A DNA stretch of 64,000 bases from Phytophthora colocasiae. Lineage: Eukaryota; Oomycota; Peronosporomycetes; Peronosporales; Peronosporaceae. The stretch spans positions 744,001-808,000 of the forward strand of contig JAGKQI010000084.1 of assembly GCA_018806915.1 (NCBI GenBank), read 5' to 3'. Shown here one piece after another: positions 8,601 to 16,113 of this stretch; position 1 is the stretch's first letter, and every line of letters begins with the position of its first letter. Both the position numbers and the translations under genes were made by a program. A model generated the notes under the pieces. That model saw only the letters and a program-made list of their open reading frames with translations, was not told where the DNA came from and searched no databases.

Positions 8601-11302
8601 TATAGGACCGATGCATAGATCGCATAATCCTCGATGAACCGACTATAGTAATTCAAACTTCCCAGGAACGATTGCATGGATCGGAGTGACCCAGGGAATG
8701 GTAGATCCGTCAGAGACTTCAGGTCTTTCGGGTTTGCCTCCAATCCGTCGATCGACACTTTGTGTCCGAGATATTCCACCTTATCCATGCCCCAGAAGCT
8801 CTTCGCCACACTGATCGAGAGATTCCACTTATCACAGGCCTCCAATAGGTCTTCCACCCGATCGCACATTTGATCCCATGTTCCAGCCGTGATCAAGATA
8901 TCGTCGATGTATGATCTCCGTCCTAGAACCGACGGGCGACCAGGATCCTCCGGTATTCCTGATTCAAACACATCTGCAGAGTCTTCCGTATTCCCTGACT
9001 GGGAGATCTTCAAAAATCCATATAGGGCGTTGTCCACAAGACGTTGATAGATCTGAGGGGCGTTCTTCAGCCCGAACGGCATGCGATTCCACTCGAAGAG
9101 GCCGAACGGGGTGATGAAAGCTGAGATCGCGCGAGCTCGATCGGTCATTGATACGACCCAGAATCCACTTGCCATGTCTAATGAGCAATACCACAGAATC
9201 TTGTCAAGATCTTCTAACAGGTCATTGATCAGAGGCATTGGGTAGATCATCAGCCTCGTGAGACCGTTCACCAGCCGATAATCGATACATAGACGGATAT
9301 CTACGCCGTTCTTCTTGATGATCACCACGATCGGAGACGCCCATGGCGATGTCGATGGCCGAATGATCTTGGCAGCTTGGAGTCCTTTGATGAGATCTGA
9401 TACTTTCTCGCGGAACTGTGGCGCCACCTTTCGGACTCGTTGTGCAATCGGCTTTGCATCACCTACGTCGATATCGCATATAACACCCTTGGCCGCTGGA
9501 GGAAGTGCGTTTCCTTTCCCGATCAGGAGATGTCGCTTCTTCCAAATAATCTGTCGAAGTTTCTCGATCTCCTCCTGGGTAGCCGATCCCGGATTTCCTA
9601 CTTGCAGATCTTCAATCCTGACTTCTTCAGTGGTGGAGATCTGGATCTCTGGTACTACTGCGAGATTATCGCCTAGATCTTCGGCCGAAAAATCGCCACT
9701 TTCGTCTAGGTGGGTCTGATCGGCGTTCTCGATCCCTTCAGGAGATGTCGGATCGGGTTCGTTCGTTAATGGATCAGGGAGTCTGTCGTCCTTGGCCGTC
9801 AGGATCGGGGTGTCCTCAACCGTGGGGCCGACGTCAGCGTCGGATACATGTTTGATCTCGATTTGAAAATCTGGTTTTTCTGTTTTTTCCTCGATCTCTT
9901 CTTCGCATGTCCGATCTGTCCGATCTGGGGCCTGATCTGGCAAGCTCTCATTCGTCTCAGTCTCACCGCCCCCAGCTTCGCCACTCGGGGTTTTGTCGGA
10001 ACTGATCGTAATCGGTGTGGTATCCATGGGATCCGGTTGGGGATCGATGAATGCGACCTTGACTTCGGCCGCATCGGTTGGTAGTCGAGGTCCTAATGTC
10101 GATATTGGCGTAGGATCAGGATCGGTCTTGGTCGTCCCACCTCGGCGGAGTATGGATCGCGGCGTAACGTAGGTCGGCCGCTCGACCGACGGTAAGGGGA
10201 TCTCTACGGATTCTTGAGGTTCTGGTCTTGCGTCCACAGTCGCTTCTAGAGCTAGATTCTGCCACTCCATGTAACGTCGGGATCCGATCGACACAAACCC
10301 GGGGAATCGAGGCACTTTTTCCTGATCAAGTACCATTCCGACATGTAATCTGTGATCCAATCGTAAAATCTTCTCGCTCAAATTCGTGATCACTAAGTAC
10401 CGAGTTCGGCCGGGTCCATTTACCACGGTAGGTACCCATCGATCGCCTCTGGTCACCCACAATTTCTCCGTCGCCGATAATTTCACTCTCGATGCGGTCT
10501 CTTCAGATCCCCCAACTGGGATATGTAGATCTTCCTCCAATTTTACCGATCTTACCTTCTCCCCGTATAATCTCTTGCGACCACTAAGTGGGATCCCCAC
10601 TTCATTAGGTAAGCACATCGATCCCTCCGCTAGATCCATCCGGACCCCAGCCGGGATCATGAAATCCATACCCAGGATCGCAGCTTGTCCGGATAGATCT
10701 CCGATCCAAATATCGAAAAAGTAGACCAAATATCCCGCAAGCGTGATCTTGATCCTCGTTCTTCCCTCGGTGGTGTACACATTATCGCCGATCCCAACAC
10801 ACTCCTGTCTCTGACTAGTGTCAAAGTGGCACCCATCCTTACGAGCAAAGGTGGTATCCAAGATGGATACCTCGGCGCCAGTGTCCAGGAGCAAGATCGC
10901 TCTTTCATGATTGATCTTGCCTGAGATCTTGGCTTGGCGGAACCATTTTCCTGGTGCGTGGTATTTCCAATACCCCCTGGATTCTCCTTCCTTGAGATCC
11001 AAAGCCACTTCCGCACCAGATCGCGAGAACTCATCGATCCGGGGAAGACTCGCGATCTTAGCAGTATACGAATGCAACTTACATGTATTACCGCGCAGAT
11101 CCGAATTCTCCCTATCTTGATCTCTCGATTTCTTGTTCACATATGCATAGATGCAGTACTCAGAACGCTCGGCTCGTACCGGTTTCCAAACCGGCGAGCG
11201 TCCTAGTTTAACATCTTTTCCACCTTCTCGGGGAACAATCCGGCATGTCGGGTCGGGTCGTACCACTTGCGGATCTGGTTGTAGAATTCTTCCATGGGGC
11301 AT
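5627..11302 (-). CDS. pol: Pol polyprotein: protease, RT, two RNase H domains, integrase, chromodomain
   Basis: The frame is 1891 aa, open from 11302. Aspartic protease: DTG at residues 140-142. Reverse transcriptase: about 600-860 with YIDD at 798-801. First RNase H: about 1000-1125; its usual catalytic Asp positions read Tyr1010 (VYASDWAI) and Arg1075 (TRHSTL), so it is probably inactive. A second RNase H of another type lies at about 1160-1290, with Asp1166, Glu1205 and Asp1231 present but Asn where the last Asp is expected (NGSANSLAS). Integrase: HHCC zinc finger about 1436-1479 and DDE residues Asp1507, Asp1567, Glu1603. Chromodomain: about 1821-1880. It overlaps the end of gag by 100 nt in the -1 frame and is probably made as Gag-Pol by frameshifting. 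The long Asp/Glu/Pro-rich spacer at 355-570 has no recognised domain. Confidence 0.96.
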   Translation of the reverse strand: MPHGRILQPDPQVVRPDPTCRIVPREGGKDVKLGRSPVWKPVRAERSEYCIYAYVNKKSRDQDRENSDLRGNTCKLHSYTAKIASLPRIDEFSRSGAEVALDLKEGESRGYWKYHAPGKWFRQAKISGKINHERAILLLDTGAEVSILDTTFARKDGCHFDTSQRQECVGIGDNVYTTEGRTRIKITLAGYLVYFFDIWIGDLSGQAAILGMDFMIPAGVRMDLAEGSMCLPNEVGIPLSGRKRLYGEKVRSVKLEEDLHIPVGGSEETASRVKLSATEKLWVTRGDRWVPTVVNGPGRTRYLVITNLSEKILRLDHRLHVGMVLDQEKVPRFPGFVSIGSRRYMEWQNLALEATVDARPEPQESVEIPLPSVERPTYVTPRSILRRGGTTKTDPDPTPISTLGPRLPTDAAEVKVAFIDPQPDPMDTTPITISSDKTPSGEAGGGETETNESLPDQAPDRTDRTCEEEIEEKTEKPDFQIEIKHVSDADVGPTVEDTPILTAKDDRLPDPLTNEPDPTSPEGIENADQTHLDESGDFSAEDLGDNLAVVPEIQISTTEEVRIEDLQVGNPGSATQEEIEKLRQIIWKKRHLLIGKGNALPPAAKGVICDIDVGDAKPIAQRVRKVAPQFREKVSDLIKGLQAAKIIRPSTSPWASPIVVIIKKNGVDIRLCIDYRLVNGLTRLMIYPMPLINDLLEDLDKILWYCSLDMASGFWVVSMTDRARAISAFITPFGLFEWNRMPFGLKNAPQIYQRLVDNALYGFLKISQSGNTEDSADVFESGIPEDPGRPSVLGRRSYIDDILITAGTWDQMCDRVEDLLEACDKWNLSISVAKSFWGMDKVEYLGHKVSIDGLEANPKDLKSLTDLPFPGSLRSMQSFLGSLNYYSRFIEDYAIYASVLYELREVEFAELKKRPDLRKIMDSTDPINRDPVALKPNQDGSPDTSTQKGEIHRILTWGRCLPPVQARSKPIWPKRWGRAHRAFTALKTKIASTPILRHFDMTKLPVVIVYASDWAISAALMQEHDQTHPVAFASRTLKANELNYNVDEKEVLALLRILDLHYTLLVGRRIKVLTRHSTLAWLFKSAGLQGRLGQWSALLSPWTLEITKCTKGEDEILGAIAANITPRSEIDEALIAIAPQMEPRRKIQMPIPTVDPGEELWVVSFDGSARVKRGGGAFSAIVWSLPEWKVIKARSDYAESLTVNEAEYRGLLLGLSMITQLERRRLVVCGDSNLVIRQLRGEIDCKAPGLTLLKQKVLDHLRNWGDHELVHVKRDWNGSANSLASAALQRGSGIEVYDEADRCDLITLNRLDEVLVPRVEDRTAQVSAVATRAARARPGAAVPREELIREMRIDRIRRAQDEEVWIAGLKKYLAGQIADLTRAESVSYAKIASEYEVDEQDLLFYCPPGSRSSGDRDRLMRLVVPETLQQDVLHHYHTTLEGGHQGIGRTYQRIRDHHFHWRGLYRSVQRYVGECVDCETGKGRPTIRGESPGNLQATYPFQIIAMDHIPSLPRSNKGNTELLIWVDLFTGYVIAKASSSRSAQTVAESYEECVFRRFGASEMIRHDREPGFMSDFFRSFNKILGQRQRATMAYRPQANGTAERMVQTATRAIKMYVQDLDQKDWDEYAERLTFAINTAHDRVRGDTPHYLVHGWDPRSTLEATIPIGSTRRHDRDPRRWRYRVQRYYQQSREQVNARLREAIADRADRHNEDVDPHQIEAGSRVWLYLDRVKEGSARKLAHLWHGPFRVAEKLNEFTIKLEIAGSDYHIFPVVHVSKLKLVRNFPDRPRIELTVDEADRLDFDEILLPEDSWVPDLDTDEYEVERISFMRSGKRTRYGRIYREFLVRWVGYDEPTWVDEADLNCGAILSAFLRDHANRNRFGVMQSHEEV
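11161..11212 (-). promoter_or_regulatory. Programmed -1 ribosomal frameshift signal at the gag-pol junction
   Basis: On the minus strand the heptamer G-TTA-AAC (11212-11206) directly precedes the gag stop TAG (11205-11203). Six nt after the heptamer a strong hairpin starts: GCTCG plus CCGGTT, loop TGGA, AACCGG, a two-base bulge, CGAGC. An alternative outer stem uses ACGCTCG with CGAGCGT. Pol is in the -1 frame here. Slippery site, spacer and stem fit the X-XXY-YYZ rule and known GUUAAAC sites. Confidence 0.8.
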
Positions 11303-13533
11303 TCTCCAGCTTCATGGATCTCCCCACAACCACGGCAGGTATACAGACAGCGATCCGTTGGGTGACCTCTCTTCCCGCACTTTTCACAGGTTAGACGTCT
11401 CCAGCAGTCCAGATCCGTATGCTTCCGCGATCCACAGTGTGAACAGCGACCTCGATCGTGGTCTGATGTACCCCTGCGATCCGCGATCCGGCCTCGATCT
11501 TGCACGTTCGCCTGCGATCGCGACTGATCCTGCTGGTGGGGAACGCCCCCAGTGCCGATCTGCTTGTCTTCCGACGCAGCAAGATATATCCTCCGGAGAT
11601 CGCCTTCAGAATCGGATCCGTCCGATCCGGATATTTCCTCTGATTCCGAGCTCGGATCCTGGGTTTGGATCGCCCGTACCACCGCCCGGGTGGGTGCCGC
11701 CGGGGCACTGGCCGGTGCCTTTTGTCTGTACTTCGATCCGAACGCAGATTTACGCTGTCTGCTTTTCGCCCGTTCCCGGGCACGAAGTACTTCCTCAAGT
11801 TCATCGACGTCATTCAGCCAGAGTAGGGTCAGCCGATCAGCTAACTCCGGATCTCCCAATGTCTCGATATAGTGATCTACATGTTCCCGGCGGGCCTTAG
11901 GTCTCCCATCCTTGATTTTCAGTCTAGCACGTAAAGCCGCCACGTTGAGCCGGTAGAGATAGTCAAGGGGAGTCTCTTCCGATCGCTTGCGAGCGTGATA
12001 GTATTGCCACGCGACCGACATACCCAACCCACAATACTGGGTCTGGAAACTGTCCAACAGATCTGCCCACTTGGTTTTCGTCGTTCGACTGAGCTGCCTG
12101 TACCAGTTCTTTGCCGGTCCCACCATCAGATCTGCAAATGTGAGGCATTTCTCTTCTTCCGTAGCCTGATCGCGCTGAAATGCTGACTTGACTTTACTGA
12201 TCCAGGCCCGAGCGCGATCTTCGTCCAGATCTTTACCCGCAAAATCTTTCAGATCCGAGATCGCTGAGATCCGGACCCGCTGGATCATCGACGATCCTCC
12301 TTGACCGATCGCCGCGGATGCGATCGCTGCTCGGCTCGACATCTGTCCACCAGAACTTGGTATGCCCATATCGTCCGGATCGTATTCCCATGCATCCGGA
12401 TCCGAGGCCGTAACGGACTCCATTTCAACATCCAACTCCCCTTTAATCGGCGATCGGGGTGTCGCGAGATTCCGTTCTTTTAAGAAACGATCCATCGCCA
12501 TTTGAAAGTAGTCGTCCAACTTGTTGCTCGATCCAGTGGAATTAGTCGTCGGCGCAGTCTGGTCTGTCCGGATCCGGCGATTTTCCTGCTGATCAGGTGT
12601 CTTAGCCTCCAGTTTCGTGGTCACCGATCGTGTATCTTGTTTCTTCATACGCGATTTCAGGAATTTGGCACCGGAGGGGCCCAGCGACATGCGTTGTAGC
12701 CTTCTCGGGCTGTCGGAGTCTGGTTCCGAAGTCGCTGACGCGTAGCATGACGATCCAGTCTGATAACCTAGATCGGGCGTCAGTGGGCGTTCGCCGACCA
12801 AGACTTTGAGAGAGTTGAATAGGTCATGGGTTGCAGACTGAATCGCTTCCAGTTCCAGGTCAAATAGAGAGTTTGGGTCGAATTCTCCAGCCACTAAACC
12901 AGCCTCTTGGAGCAGATCAAGTAGAATCTTCACCGCGTTCAGGCGGTCCGAGCTAGTCCGGGGCTTCGACACCGGGCCGGTGAGGTTACCGATCTGGCGG
13001 ACTTGTATGATAGTAAGAACGGGATCGTTAAGCAAGGTCTCACTTAGCATCTTCCTGTAGTAGGCCTGCTCGATCGCGTCCTTGGTGATCGTCGATCCTG
13101 GGTTGATCACATCTTCTGGCTCTGAGTCTGGAGCTTTCAATTTCGTCCAGGTGCTCTTGATCTTCTTTTTCTTGGTCGATCTTGAGGCAACAGTGGACTT
13201 GGTGAGCAGATTAGGTTTCAGCTTTGCTGATTCTTTATCGCTCGTGTGCGGATCTCGATTCTCATCGAGATCCGCAATGGCCCTCGAAGGGGCCTTGGGA
13301 GGAATTCGAGGTTTTTCTTCGAGATCTGGATTGCGATCCAGGTCTGCCTCGTGCCTGTCAGTAGAGATCCTCCCAGAACTCTGCTGATCTGTGGATCTTT
13401 CCGTTTTCAGCGGTGCCTCCGTCGATCCAACGTTCGTAGGCACTTCTTCCCCTTGCTCTTCTTTAATCTTGACATCTTCTTGGGACTCACGGTGATATCC
13501 GAAGTCACCAGAAGATCCGGGCACGCGCACCAT
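11203..13533 (-). CDS. gag: Gag protein of the Gypsy element
   Basis: The frame is 776 aa and starts at the first ATG after the LTR (13531-13533), inside the primer-binding site. The N-terminal 400 residues are charged and low-complexity. A helical retrotransposon-gag domain lies at about 416-620 (motifs RARAWISKVKSAF, NWYRQL, FQTQY). Three zinc knuckles close the protein at about 696-745: CSHCGSRKHTDLDC, CEKCGKRGHPTDRC and a shorter variant CRGCGEIHEAGEC. It would form the virus-like particle and bind element RNA. The stop at 11203-11205 sits next to the frameshift heptamer, so a fraction of ribosomes should continue into pol. A start at a later Met is possible. Confidence 0.9.
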   Translation of the reverse strand: MVRVPGSSGDFGYHRESQEDVKIKEEQGEEVPTNVGSTEAPLKTERSTDQQSSGRISTDRHEADLDRNPDLEEKPRIPPKAPSRAIADLDENRDPHTSDKESAKLKPNLLTKSTVASRSTKKKKIKSTWTKLKAPDSEPEDVINPGSTITKDAIEQAYYRKMLSETLLNDPVLTIIQVRQIGNLTGPVSKPRTSSDRLNAVKILLDLLQEAGLVAGEFDPNSLFDLELEAIQSATHDLFNSLKVLVGERPLTPDLGYQTGSSCYASATSEPDSDSPRRLQRMSLGPSGAKFLKSRMKKQDTRSVTTKLEAKTPDQQENRRIRTDQTAPTTNSTGSSNKLDDYFQMAMDRFLKERNLATPRSPIKGELDVEMESVTASDPDAWEYDPDDMGIPSSGGQMSSRAAIASAAIGQGGSSMIQRVRISAISDLKDFAGKDLDEDRARAWISKVKSAFQRDQATEEEKCLTFADLMVGPAKNWYRQLSRTTKTKWADLLDSFQTQYCGLGMSVAWQYYHARKRSEETPLDYLYRLNVAALRARLKIKDGRPKARREHVDHYIETLGDPELADRLTLLWLNDVDELEEVLRARERAKSRQRKSAFGSKYRQKAPASAPAAPTRAVVRAIQTQDPSSESEEISGSDGSDSEGDLRRIYLAASEDKQIGTGGVPHQQDQSRSQANVQDRGRIADRRGTSDHDRGRCSHCGSRKHTDLDCWRRLTCEKCGKRGHPTDRCLYTCRGCGEIHEAGECPMEEFYNQIRKWYDPTRHAGLFPEKVEKMLN
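13517..13532 (-). other. Candidate primer-binding site
   Basis: One base after the LTR, the minus strand reads TGGTGCGCGTGCCCGG, complementary to a tRNA ending CCGGGCACGCGCACCA. This is not the usual initiator-Met primer; I cannot identify the tRNA. The gag ATG overlaps its first base pairs. Confidence 0.6.
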
Positions 13534-14852
13534 TGTGGTGGAGCGGATCTGCCAAAATCTCGTTAGGGCAGGTCCCGATCACCACTTGCGCCCAGACACC
13601 GACTAACGGAGGGGGTCCCCCGATGATCTGTGATCTAGCTGTGTGTAGTATCCACCTTGTGTACCCGTCGGTAGGCGGGTTACGCTCTTCCAGGTGACTT
13701 CTGAAGATGTCTTGGGACGAGAAGAAAGTCTTGGGTGACGCAGGGGTTTGAGGCGGCGTGGAAGTTCTTCACTCCACCTCGGGGTACTTGATCCCGGTCG
13801 TAGGCGAGTTCTCGAGCCTTGATCTGGGTGCCTGGTTCGTGATCCAGGTCTTCCAACGGTCCTATGTTCGGGATTCAGTCCCTTCCTTTCGTTGCTTGCC
13901 GCTTCCTTTAGCGGGGGTCTTGAGGGGGCGAGATTCGACAGGATCGTCAGGCTAAACAACCAATTCCTTCCGATCTGATGTATGCACTTAAAGGATAGTT
14001 CACTAGATAGGGCAAAGCTGGCCAATATATTATCCAGACTTAACCGCTATACTAGGTCACGTATCCTTACCTCCTTGACGCTGGTAGGGCCAATGTGGTT
14101 CCCGGTTCCAGGCGCAGCGAAGACACTTGAGTGGTTCAGGGCAAATTCGATTCTGTTTATGGTTATTCCTATGCCTACTAATCCCATCCTGATTTACTAT
14201 CCTACGATCACATGACACTGGCTACATAGCTGATCCCTAGCTTGGTTCCCCTAACCCTGATCGTGGGCCGATTCCGTACTTAACCGAAGCTTGATCTCGT
14301 ACTTGACCGAAGCTTGATCTCGCACTTAACCGAAGCTTGATCTCGCACTTAATTGGGGCTTGATCGCGGCCTGATCCCGCTTGGTAATCCTTCAAAGAAT
14401 CCGGATCAGGCCACCAGAAGAGTCTGCGTCGCGCCTGGGGCTGAGCTTGATCCGGACCTGATCTCGTACCTAAACGGGAGAAGATCACGCAGTGATCCTG
14501 CGTGATCCTGCTTCGTTGCCGCCCGGGGATATAGGATCATGCTGTTAGAGGCCTCGAGGCGCCGGGGTAAGCCGATCGTGTTCACTTGGGACCCCGTCAT
14601 CGTTGATCGCGCAAGAACATCCTTGATTCCCCCATTCTTCCTCCGGCAGGATTCGGATCACCCACGAACACCGCTCCACTTGCTCCCCCGCCGGTGTCTC
14701 TGTTGCCTGTTCCCCGGCGGGACCCATCGTGCCTTCGTCTGATTCGACCCAGATCTGGGGATCACAGGTCCCCCCTGTCGCTCGTTCCGACTCTATTCGG
14801 GTTCGTGGCTGATATTGTCTCTCCGGGAAAAATTCTCGTCCGCTTCACCACA
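13534..14852 (-). repeat. Right LTR (5' LTR in element sense)
   Basis: This 1319-bp copy of 1078-2396 has the same TGTGGTG and CACCACA ends. It should carry the promoter for gag-pol transcription toward lower coordinates. No TATA box could be assigned with confidence. Confidence 0.96.
14275..14366. repeat. Four 23-bp tandem repeats inside the right LTR
   Basis: This is the counterpart of the array at 1819-1910. Its second unit differs from the left copy at two positions. Confidence 0.8.
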
Positions 14853-14856
14853 TGTG

Positions 14857-16113
14857 TTTGTGCCGAGTGAGCGAGTTCATGTACCTGATGCACCTGGAGA
14901 AGAACTACCCGAAGTGACTGGTGTCCGAGCTACTCCTGATAAAACCCGTAAGAGTAACTCAGCTGAAGTGACCTGTGATATACCCGAAGCCGGTAGAGCT
15001 GACGAAGTAGTCCTGACGAGTAACCTCAACCAAAACAGTGGGAGGTCGAACAGTACTGAAGTCGCTACCGGAGCGTCTACTTATGGCGAACTGGACTACC
15101 TACTCGAAGAAGTAGCTGATGAGCAACTAGATGAAGATGAAGTGGACGACAAGGAAGTCACTTATCTACTGTTTCAAAGTGGAGGTGTCTGTGGAAGTAC
15201 CTCAAGGAGTTCACTACCTGAAGTGTATCTTGGCGGAGTCGAAGTGACTGGAGCTGCTCTTGTGAAAGGTGGACTGATGAAAACTGGAGTGAGTGAGACT
15301 GAATTAGATGGACGACTTACGAAGAGAGAACTGACAATAACTGGAGTGAACATGACTGGAACTGAGGAGCGAAAACTGTGTGAAGAAGTAAGTGCGTGCT
15401 GGATGAACACTTACGCGAGTGGTCTGATGATGGAGCCAGGAACGAGGTCCGACACAGTATCAAACGGCGTGAAACACCTCATTCGTAGAACTCAACGGAA
15501 ATTTTGTGACAAGACCCGTGCTGCGAAAACAACAACAACTACTACTACTACTACCGAACCTGCATATCGAGACCTTAGGACGACGGACTGTCCTAGCAGA
15601 GGATGGGAGCGCGATGACCAACGGGTCATCGTGCCTCAAAAGAGGAGTGACTACATGTATGAGAGTGTGACTGCCAAGTTTGAAGAGTCGAACGAAGACG
15701 AAGTGACTGTGCTGGGCAAAGAGGTGATTGACCTAAACGCTCTAGGAGAAGAGCAACAGGAACTACTAAGTGGATTAACTACTACCGATGGGACTGGAGT
15801 AGACGGGAAAATTACTGAGGACACGGTGTCCTCTGACCGACCCGAAGAAATACCATATAAAGACAGAGTTGAATGGACTACCACCGACGGGACTGGTGGG
15901 GAGTCAACAGCTACATCGAATACTTACGGAGAGTTCCCGGACGCAACCCAGACAGACGCACATGACGGACGGAGTGAGCCGACTACTACCAGAGGGACTG
16001 AGATGATTGTGACTAGTTGGGACGTGGGCACAACTGGAGTGGACAGAGTGCATACTAGAGTATTCGATCCAGGAGGACAAGTCATCCTGGTTGCAGCTGT
16101 GACTGCGAAGTAG
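14857..16113 (+). pseudogene. 3' part of the interrupted outer-element ORF
   Basis: After the Gypsy element and its TGTG duplication, the outer ORF resumes in frame for 418 codons to a stop at 16111-16113. It is rich in Thr, Ser, Glu and Asp, with a run of nine Thr encoded by ACA/ACT triplets (about 15529-15556). Short repeats containing TTTDGTG occur at about 15780 and 15880. No catalytic motif or membrane segment is seen and the protein is not recognised. Read through from 289 it was a single ORF of about 681 residues before the insertion. The lack of internal stops suggests it was recently coding. Confidence 0.55.

Larger units (their letters stand above)
1078..14852 (-). mobile_element. 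Complete Ty3/Gypsy LTR retrotransposon with chromodomain and dual RNase H (Chronos-like)
   Basis: The element has two 1319-bp LTRs (1078-2396, 13534-14852) that start TGTGGTG and end CACCACA. They are flanked by TGTG at 1074-1077 and 14853-14856. Read on the minus strand the order is LTR, PBS, gag, pol, an opposite-strand gene, PPT, LTR. RT followed by RNase H and then integrase defines Ty3/Gypsy. A second RNase H plus a C-terminal chromodomain matches my recollection of the oomycete Chronos group. About seven LTR substitutions by eye (roughly 0.5%) and intact reading frames point to a recent insertion that may still be active. Confidence 0.95.

Noticed and set aside
6152..10074. Many plus-strand ORFs of 60-195 codons opposite pol.
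   Set aside because: They are shadow frames of a strongly coding minus-strand polyprotein; none shows a domain or start context, unlike the plus-strand coiled-coil gene at 2500-5185.
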